A stretch of 60,781 nt of DNA from NCBI GenBank assembly GCA_937941245.1, contig CALDYC010000092.1:1-60781 (forward strand), given 5' to 3'. The position numbers were made by a program, and so were the translations under genes. This DNA comes from an uncultured Acidimicrobiales bacterium. GTDB lineage: Bacteria > Actinomycetota > Acidimicrobiia > Acidimicrobiales > UBA10347. A model generated the notes under the pieces. The model had not been told where the DNA came from. It did not search any database and saw only the letters and a program-made list of their open reading frames with translations. The stretch's first letter is position 1, and each line of letters opens with the position of its first letter. Positions 28,876 to 39,029 of this stretch are shown one piece after another.

Positions 28876-30098
28876 GCGCAATGTCCAGGCTGCTTCGTAA
28901 CGAGAACCGCGTCGAGTTCAGCGGCCTATGGAAGCGGGCGCTCAGCATCTCGGCTGTGCTCGTGCTCATCGCCATTGGTGCCTTGTTTATTCGTGGCCTG
29001 AATCTGGGCATCGAGTTCGAGGGCGGAGCGTCGTGGGAAGTCCGCAGCCCCGAGACGTCAGCAGACGAGCTGCGAGAGGCGCTCGAACCGTTCGGACTCG
29101 GCGATGCACGCATTCAGCAAGTCGCAAACGAGCTCTGGCGGGTACGCGCTGAAACCGAAAGTGCCGCTGCGCTCGGTGAGGTGCGCGTTGCGCTTGCCGA
29201 CTCCGTCGGTATTGCAACCGACGACGTCACCGCTAACGCAGTCGGCGCGAGCTGGGGCAACGAGGTCACGGCCAAAGCTCGTACTGCTCTGATCGTTTTC
29301 TTCATCGTGTTGTTCTTCTACATCACCATTCGCCTGGAATGGAAGATGGCAGTAGGAGCACTCGCCGCAGTTGCCCATGACATCTTGTTGACGGTCGGGA
29401 TCTACGCGCTTTTCCAGCTCGAGGTCACGTCGGCCACCGTCATTGCATTCTTGACGATTCTTGGCTATTCGCTCTATGACACGCTCGTCGTTTTCGACAA
29501 GATCCGCGAAAATGACCGGCGCTCCTCCGGGGCGGCGGCGATGACCTATACCGATGTCACCGATTTCTCGCTCAACCAGGTGCTCATGCGGTCGGTGAAT
29601 ACGACGATCACATCTGTCCTGCCGGTGCTTGCGGTGCTCGTGGTTGGCCGCTTCGTGCTCGGTGCAGTGACGTTGCAAGAATTTGCCATCGCACTGCTCG
29701 TCGGGCTGATTGTCGGCACCTACTCGTCGCTGTTCGTCGCAACGCCGATTGTCGCATGGCTCAAAGAGCGCGAAGCCGACAACGTCAATCGCCAACTTGC
29801 CGCAGCCAAGAAGGCCACCGATGGCGATCTTGATGTTGGGGCAGCCCTCGACGCAGCCGACCGAGCCCGCCAGGTTCGCTCCAAAGCCCGTGGTTCCGGA
29901 CACCGAGTCACCGCCGATGCCGGGCGACCCACGGTCGTGGTGACCAAGCGGCGGATCGACAGCGGCACTCGTGCCGAGAGCGCGAAAGGTCGCGCTTCGA
30001 CGAGCTCAGGTTCGAAGAAGGACACAGCCGATGGCAGCGCGACTCGAGCCCCAAGCGGCGAGATCAAGCCCCGCCCTCGCAAGAAGAAGAAGAAGTAA
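28872..30098 (+). CDS. secF: Protein translocase subunit SecF with long basic C-terminal tail
   Basis: LGIEFEGGASWEV; GYSLYDTLVVFDKIREN; C-terminus RPRKKKKK. Confidence 0.96.
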   Translation: MSAMSRLLRNENRVEFSGLWKRALSISAVLVLIAIGALFIRGLNLGIEFEGGASWEVRSPETSADELREALEPFGLGDARIQQVANELWRVRAETESAAALGEVRVALADSVGIATDDVTANAVGASWGNEVTAKARTALIVFFIVLFFYITIRLEWKMAVGALAAVAHDILLTVGIYALFQLEVTSATVIAFLTILGYSLYDTLVVFDKIRENDRRSSGAAAMTYTDVTDFSLNQVLMRSVNTTITSVLPVLAVLVVGRFVLGAVTLQEFAIALLVGLIVGTYSSLFVATPIVAWLKEREADNVNRQLAAAKKATDGDLDVGAALDAADRARQVRSKARGSGHRVTADAGRPTVVVTKRRIDSGTRAESAKGRASTSSGSKKDTADGSATRAPSGEIKPRPRKKKKK

Positions 30099-30125
30099 GG
30101 CCAGGCGGGGCGCTACCGTTCAGAG

Positions 30126-30668
30126 ATGGACTGCGATGTTGCCTGGTTGCGTGAGCTCGTGCGCAACGTTGCTGACTTTCCCAAGCCCGGTGTGGCGTTT
30201 GCCGATATCACGCCGATGCTTGCGCACGCTGACGCACTTCGTTGTGCCGTTGAATTAGTCGCAGACGAATTTGTTGGGCAGGACGTAGACCTGGTGGCTG
30301 GGGTCGATGCCCGCGGGTTCATCCTCGCCGCACCGGTCGCCTGCCGCCTCGGCGCTGGCTTCGTCCCGATCCGCAAGGCCGGCCGACTGCCAGCACCGAC
30401 GCACAGCCTGACCTATGACCTTGAGTACGGCACGGACACGCTCGAAATCCACACCGATGCGGCGTCGCCAGGACAGCAGGTGCTGCTCATTGACGACGTT
30501 CTGGCCACTGGTGGTACCGCTGTTGCCGCCGCTGAGCTCATTGCGAAGACCGGAGCGACCGTCGCCGGCATAGCGTTTCTGCTCGAGATTGACGGTCTGA
30601 ACGGTCGAGATCGACTTGGCGCACACGACGTGGTTTGTGCGCTCGGGGCTTTTGATGTCCACGATTGA
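30126..30668 (+). CDS. apt: Adenine phosphoribosyltransferase
   Basis: VADFPKPGVAFADITPMLA; VLLIDDVLATGGTAVAAAELI. Confidence 0.96.
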   Translation: MDCDVAWLRELVRNVADFPKPGVAFADITPMLAHADALRCAVELVADEFVGQDVDLVAGVDARGFILAAPVACRLGAGFVPIRKAGRLPAPTHSLTYDLEYGTDTLEIHTDAASPGQQVLLIDDVLATGGTAVAAAELIAKTGATVAGIAFLLEIDGLNGRDRLGAHDVVCALGAFDVHD

Positions 30669-32868
30669 ACGGGCCATGCCCTGGATGCGCGGCGTCGATG
30701 CCCCAACCGACCAGCTCGAAGACCTGCTCGCAATTCACCGCGAGCACCACGCTGACGAAGATCCGGTGCTCATCCGAAAGGCGTTTTTGTGGGCGCACCA
30801 GGCCCACGACGGCCAGATGCGCAAGTCGGGCGAACCGTACATACAACACCCGATCGAGGTAGCAACGATCGTCGCTGAGCAGGGACTCGACGCGAACTCG
30901 ATCGCCGCCGCAATCATGCACGACTCGGTCGAAGACACCGACGTTGCGCTCTCTGAGATCGAAGAAGAATTCGGGGCCGAGGTCGCAGCGATTATCGACG
31001 GCTGCACCAAGGTTGACCGCCTGCAGTTCCACTCCAAAGAGGAGCAGCAGGCCGCCACAGTCCGCAAACTCCTGGTGGCGGTCGCTCAAGACATCCGAGT
31101 CTTGATCATCAAGCTCGCCGATCGCCTGCACAACATGCGCACCTTGGCGGTGCTTCCTGAGTGGAAGCAGCAACGCACCGCAAGCGAAACGCTGCATGTG
31201 TTCGCTCCGCTTGCGCACCGCCTTGGCATGGAAGAACTCAAGACCCAACTTGAGGACTTGGCCTTCGCGGCCCTGCACCCCAAGTGGTACGCCGAGATCG
31301 ACCACATGGTGGCACTACGTGATCCCGAACGCGAACTGTTCCTGACCCAGCTCATCGGAGATGTCGAAGCTCGCCTCGCCGAACTCGGCATATCCGCAGA
31401 TGTCATTGGCCGTTCGAAACACCTGTGGAGCATCTACGAAAAGATGGTGGTCCGAGGTCGCGAGTTTGACGACATCTACGACCTGGTTGGGTTACGGGTG
31501 ATATGCGCCTCGGTGCGTGACTGCTACGGGGCAATCGGGTCAATTCACGCGAACTGGCGACCGGTGCAAGGGCGGTTCAAAGACTTCATCGCCATGCCGA
31601 AGTTCAACCTCTACCAATCGTTACACACCACGGTGATCGGCCCGCACGGCAAGATGGTCGAGTTCCAGGTGCGCACGACCGAGATGGACGGTCGAGCCCA
31701 ACGAGGCATGGCCGCTCATTGGGCCTACAAGGACAACCTGCCGAGCGGTGACTTGGCGTGGCTGAATCGCATCGTGGGCCTGAGCGACGATGCAGCCGGC
31801 CCCACCGAATTCATGGCCAGTTTGCGCACCGACCTGGCCGACGAAGAACTGTCGGTATTCACCCCGAAAGGCCGTGTCGTCGAGTTACCGGTCGGCGCCA
31901 CACCGATCGACTTTGCGTACGCGATCCATACCGAGATCGGGAACGCGGCAGTCGGAGCAAAAGTCAACGGCCGCATGGTTGGCCTGGACCACCGACTGCT
32001 CATGGGCGACGTCATCGAGGTGTTCACTTCGAAAATCGACACGGCCGGACCCAGCGAAGAATGGCTGTCTTTCGTCACGACCACCCGTGCGCAGACGAAC
32101 ATCAGACGGTGGCACAACCGGGAGCGCCACGACGACCAAGTATCGGCAGCTCGAGATGAACTTGTCGACCATGTGCGACGGCGGGGATTGCCCGTACATG
32201 AGGTGATGACGTCGACGACACTCGGCGAGATCGCCGCAGAAATGGGATATGCCGACACCGAAACGATGTACTCGGCTATCGCGAACGAGCACATCAACGT
32301 CGACTCGGTCGTTTCACGGGCGATCAAGCGGCTGCGAGGCGATGACGACACTGTCGAAGAGCGGGTTTCGACGAGTGCGATGGCGCCGCGACCGTCTCGC
32401 GGCGACCGTGCCTCGGTCGGTGTGCACGTCGACGGATTCGACGACGTACTGGTGCGTCTCGCCAAATGCTGCAAACCCGTTCCACCTGACTCGATCACCG
32501 GCTTTGCCACGCGTGGGCGAGGCATTGCCGTGCATCGCAGCGACTGCACCAACGCCATTCCTCGAGAGTTAGGAGCCGAATCGCGGCTGCTCGATGTCGA
32601 ATGGGATGTTGAAGGAATCGGCTCGTTCGTGGCGACCGTGGAGGTGCGAGCACTTGATCGCATGCATCTGCTTGTCGATGTCGCACAGGCCATGACCGAT
32701 CAGCGGGTCAACATCATTGGCGTAGCGACTCGCACCCGCGAAGACCGGGTAGCAGTTATGAGCTTCGATTTCGAGCTGAGCGACGCCGCTCAAATCAACA
32801 CTCTGCTGAGAGTCGTTCGAGATATCGAAGGTGTGTACGAGGCCAATCGGGTACTTCCCGAAAGTTGA
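30655..32868 (+). CDS. rel: Bifunctional (p)ppGpp synthetase/hydrolase RelA/SpoT
   Basis: HD, synthetase, TGS (VFTPKGRVVELPVGATPIDFAYAIHTEIG) and ACT domains. Confidence 0.97.
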   Translation: MSTIERAMPWMRGVDAPTDQLEDLLAIHREHHADEDPVLIRKAFLWAHQAHDGQMRKSGEPYIQHPIEVATIVAEQGLDANSIAAAIMHDSVEDTDVALSEIEEEFGAEVAAIIDGCTKVDRLQFHSKEEQQAATVRKLLVAVAQDIRVLIIKLADRLHNMRTLAVLPEWKQQRTASETLHVFAPLAHRLGMEELKTQLEDLAFAALHPKWYAEIDHMVALRDPERELFLTQLIGDVEARLAELGISADVIGRSKHLWSIYEKMVVRGREFDDIYDLVGLRVICASVRDCYGAIGSIHANWRPVQGRFKDFIAMPKFNLYQSLHTTVIGPHGKMVEFQVRTTEMDGRAQRGMAAHWAYKDNLPSGDLAWLNRIVGLSDDAAGPTEFMASLRTDLADEELSVFTPKGRVVELPVGATPIDFAYAIHTEIGNAAVGAKVNGRMVGLDHRLLMGDVIEVFTSKIDTAGPSEEWLSFVTTTRAQTNIRRWHNRERHDDQVSAARDELVDHVRRRGLPVHEVMTSTTLGEIAAEMGYADTETMYSAIANEHINVDSVVSRAIKRLRGDDDTVEERVSTSAMAPRPSRGDRASVGVHVDGFDDVLVRLAKCCKPVPPDSITGFATRGRGIAVHRSDCTNAIPRELGAESRLLDVEWDVEGIGSFVATVEVRALDRMHLLVDVAQAMTDQRVNIIGVATRTREDRVAVMSFDFELSDAAQINTLLRVVRDIEGVYEANRVLPES

Positions 32869-32869
32869 T

Positions 32870-33874
32870 TTACGAGCCTTGTCGCCGGTCACCTGTGCCG
32901 AGGATCGCTGCCTCGACCTCTTCAGCTGACCAGCGGTTCGCCACGTTCACCTGCGCACCAATCAGGATCCCCGACATCATCACGTAGAGCCAGATCAGCA
33001 GGCCGACACTGCCGCCAAGAAGGCCGAGCACATCGGTCGAGCCCCCAGACAACGCGAGGTATCTGGCGGTCACCCAGGATCCGCCAATCCACGTAACAAC
33101 AGCAACCGCAGCGCCGGGCAGGTCGTGCCTTACCGGAGTTCGTTGCGCTGGTGAGCTATGCAGCAACGACAACGCGAACGACAACAACGTGACGACGATG
33201 ATCGGCCACAACAGTGCAGCGACGACGTCAGACCATGGCTGTGGAAGCCCAAACCCAGTCCGGCCGGTATTCACCAGAACGAGCAGAGCGACCAGACCGG
33301 GCACCGACAACATCGCGGCGACGAAGCCGGCGATGCGCGTGGTTAGCCAATTTCGCCGCTTGGGCCGCCCAGTGATGTGGTCGAGTGCGCCGATCAATGA
33401 CGTGAACCCGCGAGACGACGCATAGATCGATGTCAGAACGCCGAATGTGAGCCGTGCCGGATCGGGGCTGTCGAATAGATCGTCGATCGCGTCGACTGCG
33501 TTGTCACCGATGCCGAGCAGGTCTCGGACAAACATCGTCATCTGTGACCGGGCATCGTCGGCAACATCGAGTCCAAACAGACCGTCAATCCAGCCAAGTG
33601 TCGATGCTGACACCAGCAACAACGGTGTAATGCTGAGGATCCCCCAAAAGCTGATCTCGGCCGCAATGCCCATCACCCGATTGTGGCGGACCAGCCGGAT
33701 GGTCTCGACGGTCGTTGTTGCGAGCCAGTTGTCCTTCGCCCATCGAGGGACAAGGGCCCATAGGCCTTTGGCCGTACCCACAATCGGTGCGAGGACCGCT
33801 TTGCGCAGTTGACCTACTGGGCCCGGCTGTTCGTTGTCGACGCCTTCGCCTGACTGGTGTGCGAGGTCGCCCAT
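32870..33874 (-). CDS. YihY/BrkB family inner-membrane protein
   Basis: Multi-TM; IYASSRGFTSLIGALDHITGR and C-terminal LIWLYVMMSGILIGAQVNVA. Confidence 0.85.
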   Translation of the reverse strand: MGDLAHQSGEGVDNEQPGPVGQLRKAVLAPIVGTAKGLWALVPRWAKDNWLATTTVETIRLVRHNRVMGIAAEISFWGILSITPLLLVSASTLGWIDGLFGLDVADDARSQMTMFVRDLLGIGDNAVDAIDDLFDSPDPARLTFGVLTSIYASSRGFTSLIGALDHITGRPKRRNWLTTRIAGFVAAMLSVPGLVALLVLVNTGRTGFGLPQPWSDVVAALLWPIIVVTLLSFALSLLHSSPAQRTPVRHDLPGAAVAVVTWIGGSWVTARYLALSGGSTDVLGLLGGSVGLLIWLYVMMSGILIGAQVNVANRWSAEEVEAAILGTGDRRQGS

Positions 33875-33979
33875 CGGCGTTGATCGTATGCGTGATCGTT
33901 GAGCGGGCGGGGGAGCGTCAGAACCGACCGGTCGATTTGTGCACATGGCCGAGCACAGGTTTGGCTAGTCTCACGGGCC

Positions 33980-35263
33980 GTGGCATCGCCATCTTTCCGC
34001 ACGCCCAAAGGCACACGCGACATCCTTCCCGGCGAAGCCGAGCGTCAACGCGACCTCGTCAACCGGTTCGGCGAACGCGCCCGGCTGAACGGGTTCGGCC
34101 ACGTCGTCACGCCGATCTTTGAAGATCTCGGCGTGTTCAAGCGTCTAGGTGAATCCACTGATGTGGTCACCAAGGAGATGTACGACTTCGAGGACAAGGA
34201 CGGGCGCCGTATGGCGCTGCGTCCTGAACTGACCGCCTCGGTTGTGCGCGCCTTTGTGCAGCACCGTCCGCAGCTCCCGTGGAAGGTGTGGTACGAGGGC
34301 CCACAGTTCCGTTACGAGAAGCCGCAGGCGGGCCGGTATCGCCAGTTCAGCCAGATCGGGGCTGAAGTGCTCGGCACCAACGACGGCGCCGTCGATGCTG
34401 AGCTGATTGCGTTGGCTTGGCACTTTTTCGCCGACCTTGGCTTGGCCAAAGTCAGACTGTTGCTGAACAGCCTGGGTGATCAGAGTTGTCGACCTCAGTA
34501 CCTGGCTGCGCTCACCGACTATTTCCAAAGTCGGCTGGACGAACTCAGTGAGCAGTCCCAGCACACCTTGCAGGTCAACGCATTGCGCGTACTCGACTCA
34601 AAGCGCCCCCAGGACCAGGACGTGATTGACCAGGCACCGGTCATGGTTGACTTTCTCAGCCCAGATACTGGCGAGCATTTTGCTTCGGTCCGACGTGTGC
34701 TTGACCGGCTCGGTATTCCGTATGAGATTTCGCCCCGCCTGGTTCGGGGCCTCGACTATTACACGCGCACCACCTTCGAGTTCGCAGCCGACGCGCTGAC
34801 GAGCGCCCAAAATGCGATTGGTGGCGGTGGGCGCTACAACGGGCTTGCTGGCGACCTTGGCGGACCGGACACTCCCGGGATCGGGTTTGCGCTCGGCGTC
34901 GACCGGATCCTGTTGGCTTGCGATGCCGAACACGTTTTCGCCGGTTCAGCGTCGGCTACCGACGTGTTCATCGTCGATGTCACGGGCGGAGACGAAGCGT
35001 CGGTGATCGTAGGACAACTGGCCGCTGCAGGAATCTCGGCCTCACGCGCCTATGACCAGCGATCGATGAAAGCCCAGTTTCGGGCCGCAGACAAGAGCGG
35101 TGCCCGGTGCGCCGTCATCATCGGCGACGATGAACTTGCTGCCGGCACGGTCACGGTGCGGCCAATGCAAGGCGAAAATCGAGATCAGACGGCCGTAGGC
35201 CGAGACACCCTTATCGAGCAACTCAGCAAGACACTGAGTGATATCAGGAAGACACTGACATGA
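33980..35263 (+). CDS. hisS: Histidyl-tRNA synthetase
   Basis: GTRDILPGEAERQRDLV; RGLDYYTRTTFEF; GGGGRYNGL. Confidence 0.97.
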   Translation: MASPSFRTPKGTRDILPGEAERQRDLVNRFGERARLNGFGHVVTPIFEDLGVFKRLGESTDVVTKEMYDFEDKDGRRMALRPELTASVVRAFVQHRPQLPWKVWYEGPQFRYEKPQAGRYRQFSQIGAEVLGTNDGAVDAELIALAWHFFADLGLAKVRLLLNSLGDQSCRPQYLAALTDYFQSRLDELSEQSQHTLQVNALRVLDSKRPQDQDVIDQAPVMVDFLSPDTGEHFASVRRVLDRLGIPYEISPRLVRGLDYYTRTTFEFAADALTSAQNAIGGGGRYNGLAGDLGGPDTPGIGFALGVDRILLACDAEHVFAGSASATDVFIVDVTGGDEASVIVGQLAAAGISASRAYDQRSMKAQFRAADKSGARCAVIIGDDELAAGTVTVRPMQGENRDQTAVGRDTLIEQLSKTLSDIRKTLT

Positions 35264-37065
35264 GCGACGACACCACCGATCAGGAATACGACGAGTACGA
35301 GGACGACGGCGTCGACATGGGAGCGGCACGCGGCATGCGTACCGACTACTGCGGCGAGTTGACTCCTGAAGACGAAGGCCGCGAGGTAAGCGTGTGCGGT
35401 TGGGTCGACAGGCGACGCGAGCATGGTGAGAAACTGGCGTTCATCGACCTGCGCGACCACACCGGTGTCGTGCAGTGCGTTGTCGACGAAAAGCACGATC
35501 TACGCAGCGAATATGTCGTGCGGATCACCGGCACCATCGTGGTCCGCCCCGAAGGCATGGAAAACGCATTCCTCGACACCGGCGGGATCGAATTGCGAGA
35601 CTGCGAAGTCGAGATCCTCAATCGGGCCGAAGCCCCGCCATTCCCCATGCACAGCCGCCAAGACGTCGACGAGACGGTTCGGCTGCGCTACCGCTACGTC
35701 GATATGCGACGCGAGCGCATGCAACGCAATCTTCGCTATCGAGCGCTGGTCCAGAGCGCCGTTCGTGGGGCGATGGAAGATCAGGGCTTCACCGAGATCG
35801 AGACGCCACTACTCATCGCTTCGACACCCGAGGGTGCACGCGACTTCGTCGTGCCCAGCCGTCAAAAGCCGGGCGAGTTCTACGCGCTTCCGCAGAGCCC
35901 GCAGATCTTCAAGCAGCTCTGCATGGTTGGCGGCATGGACCGCTATTACCAAATCGCTAAGTGTCTTCGCGACGAGGACTTGCGCGCTGATCGCCAGTTT
36001 GAGTTCGCGCAGCTCGATGCAGAGGCCAGTTTCGTCGGCCAAGAAGAGGTCATCGAGTTCATCAGCTACGCGATTTCCTCAGCCACCGATGCCGTGCGAG
36101 GCGTATGGCCTGAAGAGATGCCGATGATGTCGTGGATCGATGCAATGGAGTATTACGGCACCGACAAGCCGGATACCCGCTTCGACATGACACTGATCGA
36201 GCTCACGCCGCTGTTCGAGGGAACCGAAGCGAACGTCTTCAAGACCGAGTGCGTCAAGGGCATCACAGTTGACGGTGGCGCCGACGAGGTCGGTCGCAAC
36301 CGCATCGACGAACTGACCGAAATGTGCAAGCGCTGGGGAGCCAAAGGGCTGGCCTGGTTCCGGGTTGGCGAAGACCTTGTGCTTGACGGCGGCCTGACGA
36401 AATTCATGACCGATGACGAACAAGCAGGACTCATCCACATGATGGGGGCCAAGCAGGGCGACCTGCTGTTGTTGCAGTCAGGCGATCGTCATCTCGTACG
36501 TGATGTACTCGGCCGACTGCGTCTTGAAATTGGCAAACCTCCGATCGACGAAGGTCTTGCATTCCTCTGGGTCGTCGACTTCCCCATGTTCGAATCGATC
36601 AACGACAACGGTGACCCGGTTGCGGCCCACCACCCGTTCACCATGCCGCACCCCGACGACGTGGACTACCTGGTTCGCGGCGGCGGTGAGTCCCTGCTGA
36701 AGATCCGTTCTCAGGCCTATGACCTGGTGCTCAACGGCTGGGAACTCGGTTCCGGAAGTGTGCGAATTCACGATCCCGAGATCCAAAAGAGTGTGTTCGC
36801 TGCACTCGGTTTCTCTGAAGAAGAAGCCGAGGACAAGTTTGGCTTCCTTCTCGATGCTTTCCGTTACGGCGCTCCACCACACGCTGGCTTTGCGTTCGGC
36901 ATCGACCGGCTGACTGCATTGCTGCTTGGCGAAGAAAACATTCGCGAGGTCATTGCGTTCCCCAAGACGCAGTCTGGCTCAGATCCGCTGACCAATGCGC
37001 CAACACCGATCGACGATCGCCACCTGACGGAACTCGGCCTGCGCACGCTTCCACCAGCGGAGTAG
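35260..37065 (+). CDS. aspS: Aspartyl-tRNA synthetase with short acidic N-terminal extension
   Basis: CGWVDRRREHGEKLAFIDLRDHTGVVQCV; YALPQSPQIFKQLCMVGGMDRYYQIAKCLRDEDLRADRQFEFAQLD. Confidence 0.96.
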   Translation: MSDDTTDQEYDEYEDDGVDMGAARGMRTDYCGELTPEDEGREVSVCGWVDRRREHGEKLAFIDLRDHTGVVQCVVDEKHDLRSEYVVRITGTIVVRPEGMENAFLDTGGIELRDCEVEILNRAEAPPFPMHSRQDVDETVRLRYRYVDMRRERMQRNLRYRALVQSAVRGAMEDQGFTEIETPLLIASTPEGARDFVVPSRQKPGEFYALPQSPQIFKQLCMVGGMDRYYQIAKCLRDEDLRADRQFEFAQLDAEASFVGQEEVIEFISYAISSATDAVRGVWPEEMPMMSWIDAMEYYGTDKPDTRFDMTLIELTPLFEGTEANVFKTECVKGITVDGGADEVGRNRIDELTEMCKRWGAKGLAWFRVGEDLVLDGGLTKFMTDDEQAGLIHMMGAKQGDLLLLQSGDRHLVRDVLGRLRLEIGKPPIDEGLAFLWVVDFPMFESINDNGDPVAAHHPFTMPHPDDVDYLVRGGGESLLKIRSQAYDLVLNGWELGSGSVRIHDPEIQKSVFAALGFSEEEAEDKFGFLLDAFRYGAPPHAGFAFGIDRLTALLLGEENIREVIAFPKTQSGSDPLTNAPTPIDDRHLTELGLRTLPPAE

Positions 37066-37185
37066 CCGAAGCGTCGCCCGCCCGCTGCATCGTTGCCGAG
37101 TACCGGTTGTGCAACGGTGCGCAATGCCAACGCCGTTGTGCCAGCACGAACGCCGTTGTGTCGATCGACACGTCACACTGGGCGG

Positions 37186-38508
37186 GTGACCGACGATCTG
37201 TTTACTGCGGCAGCCAAAACACAACTCGAACGGCGCCAGCCGTTAGCCGCGCGCCTGCGCCCGATTCGGCTAGACGATGTGGTCGGCCAGCAGCATCTGT
37301 TGGGTCCGGGTATGGCGTTGCGCCAACTGATCGAAGCCGACCGGCTTTCGTCGGTGATCCTTTGGGGGCCGCCGGGGACGGGTAAGACAACGATCTCGAA
37401 GGTGGTTGCGCGGTCGACCTCGAAGGCGTTCGTGCAACTGAGTGCGGTCACGGCAACGGTCAAGGATGTCCGTGAGGAGCTAGCCAGAGCCGAGCAGCGC
37501 CTGGGGGAGCGCGAGCAGGCAACGATCTTGTTTCTCGACGAGGTTCACCGGTTCAACAAAGCCCAGCAGGACTCACTGCTTCCGGCCGTCGAGAGCGGGC
37601 TCATCACCTTGATCGGAGCGACGACCGAGAACCCGTACTTCGAAGTGAACGCTCCGCTGCTGTCACGTTCGACGCTGTTTCGACTCGAACCGCTCGACGA
37701 CAATGCGGTCGCGCAGCTCATCCGTCGTGGCCTTGAGGTCGAAGGGGCAACCGCTACCGATGATGCGGTCGAACATCTCGTCGCTCGAGTGGGCGGCGAT
37801 GGTCGCCAATCGCTGACGGCCCTCGAGGTTGCCGTTGCGCTCGCCGCCGGTGATGGCAACCCGCCGGTTGTGGATCTTCAACATGTTGAGGCTGCGTTGA
37901 ACGTCAAGGCGTTTCGGTACGGACGTGACGAGCACTACGACACGATCTCGGCCTTCATCAAGAGCATTCGCGGAAGCGATCCTGATGCGGCGGTGTACTG
38001 GCTCGCCCGCATGCTCGAAGCAGGCGAAGACGCACGTTTCATTGCTCGGCGTTTGGTGGTGCACGCAAGCGAGGACATTGGTATGGCCGACAGCCAGGCT
38101 CTCGTGGTCGCGGCGGCGGCTGCGCAGGCCGTCGAGTTCGTTGGTCTTCCCGAGGCGCGGATCAACCTGGCCCATGCCACGGTGTATCTCGCAACCGCAC
38201 CGAAGTCGAATCGCGCATACGAGTCGATCAACAAGGCCCAAGAGGCAGCGAGAAGTGCCGGCGGAGACGTGAGCATGCATCTGCGAGATGCGCACTACAA
38301 AGGTGCAGCATCGCTCGGCCATGGCGCTGGCTATCGCTATCCGCACAACGACGAACGGGGATGGGTGGACCAGCAGTACCTGCCAGATGAGTTGGCTGGA
38401 GCCCAGTTCTACGTGCCGTCTCGTCACGGTGACGAGGCAATCGTTGCTGATCGACTTGATCAGCAGCGCCGGTGGCGTGCTGGCGGCGACGATGGCCCTG
38501 ACGGCTGA
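37186..38508 (+). CDS. rarA: Replication-associated recombination protein A (RarA/MgsA)
   Basis: LWGPPGTGKTTISKVVA; FLDEVHRFNKAQQDSLLPAVE; IGATTENPYFEVN. Confidence 0.96.
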   Translation: MTDDLFTAAAKTQLERRQPLAARLRPIRLDDVVGQQHLLGPGMALRQLIEADRLSSVILWGPPGTGKTTISKVVARSTSKAFVQLSAVTATVKDVREELARAEQRLGEREQATILFLDEVHRFNKAQQDSLLPAVESGLITLIGATTENPYFEVNAPLLSRSTLFRLEPLDDNAVAQLIRRGLEVEGATATDDAVEHLVARVGGDGRQSLTALEVAVALAAGDGNPPVVDLQHVEAALNVKAFRYGRDEHYDTISAFIKSIRGSDPDAAVYWLARMLEAGEDARFIARRLVVHASEDIGMADSQALVVAAAAAQAVEFVGLPEARINLAHATVYLATAPKSNRAYESINKAQEAARSAGGDVSMHLRDAHYKGAASLGHGAGYRYPHNDERGWVDQQYLPDELAGAQFYVPSRHGDEAIVADRLDQQRRWRAGGDDGPDG

Positions 38509-38591
38509 GTCTGGCTATCGAAGTCCGGCCCGGTTGGTCCGCCCCGTTAGCGATGGCGGTGCTCCGGGGATCAATCTGGCACTATGAGAGC

Positions 38592-38804
38592 ATGCTGCCC
38601 CGGCTGTTTTGGTTCGTTTCTGGCATGGCGTCGGGTGTTGCTGCAGCAGCGGTCATCCGAGCCCGTTTGCGAGCGCAGCTCAAGCGGTTGAAACCGGCAA
38701 CCCCGACGAGACCAACCGCAGCGGCAAGATCGGAGCCCGATGTTGCCGCGGTGATGGCCGAAGCTCGTCGGCGCTCCCGCAGAGAGCAGGCGGGCCGTAG
38801 TTGA
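38592..38804 (+). CDS. Small membrane protein, DUF6167-like
   Basis: MLPRLFWFVSGMASGVAAAAVIRARLRAQLKRL; small ORF before alaS as in other actinobacteria. Confidence 0.55.
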   Translation: MLPRLFWFVSGMASGVAAAAVIRARLRAQLKRLKPATPTRPTAAARSEPDVAAVMAEARRRSRREQAGRS

Positions 38805-38816
38805 GCTCGTTGCGGC

Positions 38817-39029
38817 TCAACGATCCCCTTGGTGGTCCTCTGGTGCGGCTGCGAGCTCGGCGAGGTCGTGCCGAGACGTGCCTAGCCCGACCACGCCGAT
38901 TATCGCAATGAACGCGGACAGAATCCACAACGTGGTGTCGCCAACATTGAGGTTGCATGCCGCAGCCGTTCCAACGGTAATCAGGCTCACCCCGAAGGCC
39001 GCTGTGATCAACCGCATCAGCGATCCCAC
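38817..39029 (-). CDS. Small two-TM membrane protein
   Basis: 70 aa, overlaps the PspC gene by 13 nt. Confidence 0.6.
   Translation of the reverse strand: MGSLMRLITAAFGVSLITVGTAAACNLNVGDTTLWILSAFIAIIGVVGLGTSRHDLAELAAAPEDHQGDR

Noticed and set aside
30538-31305. 255-aa minus-strand ORF over apt/rel
   Set aside because: Shadow ORF opposite confidently assigned coding sequence.
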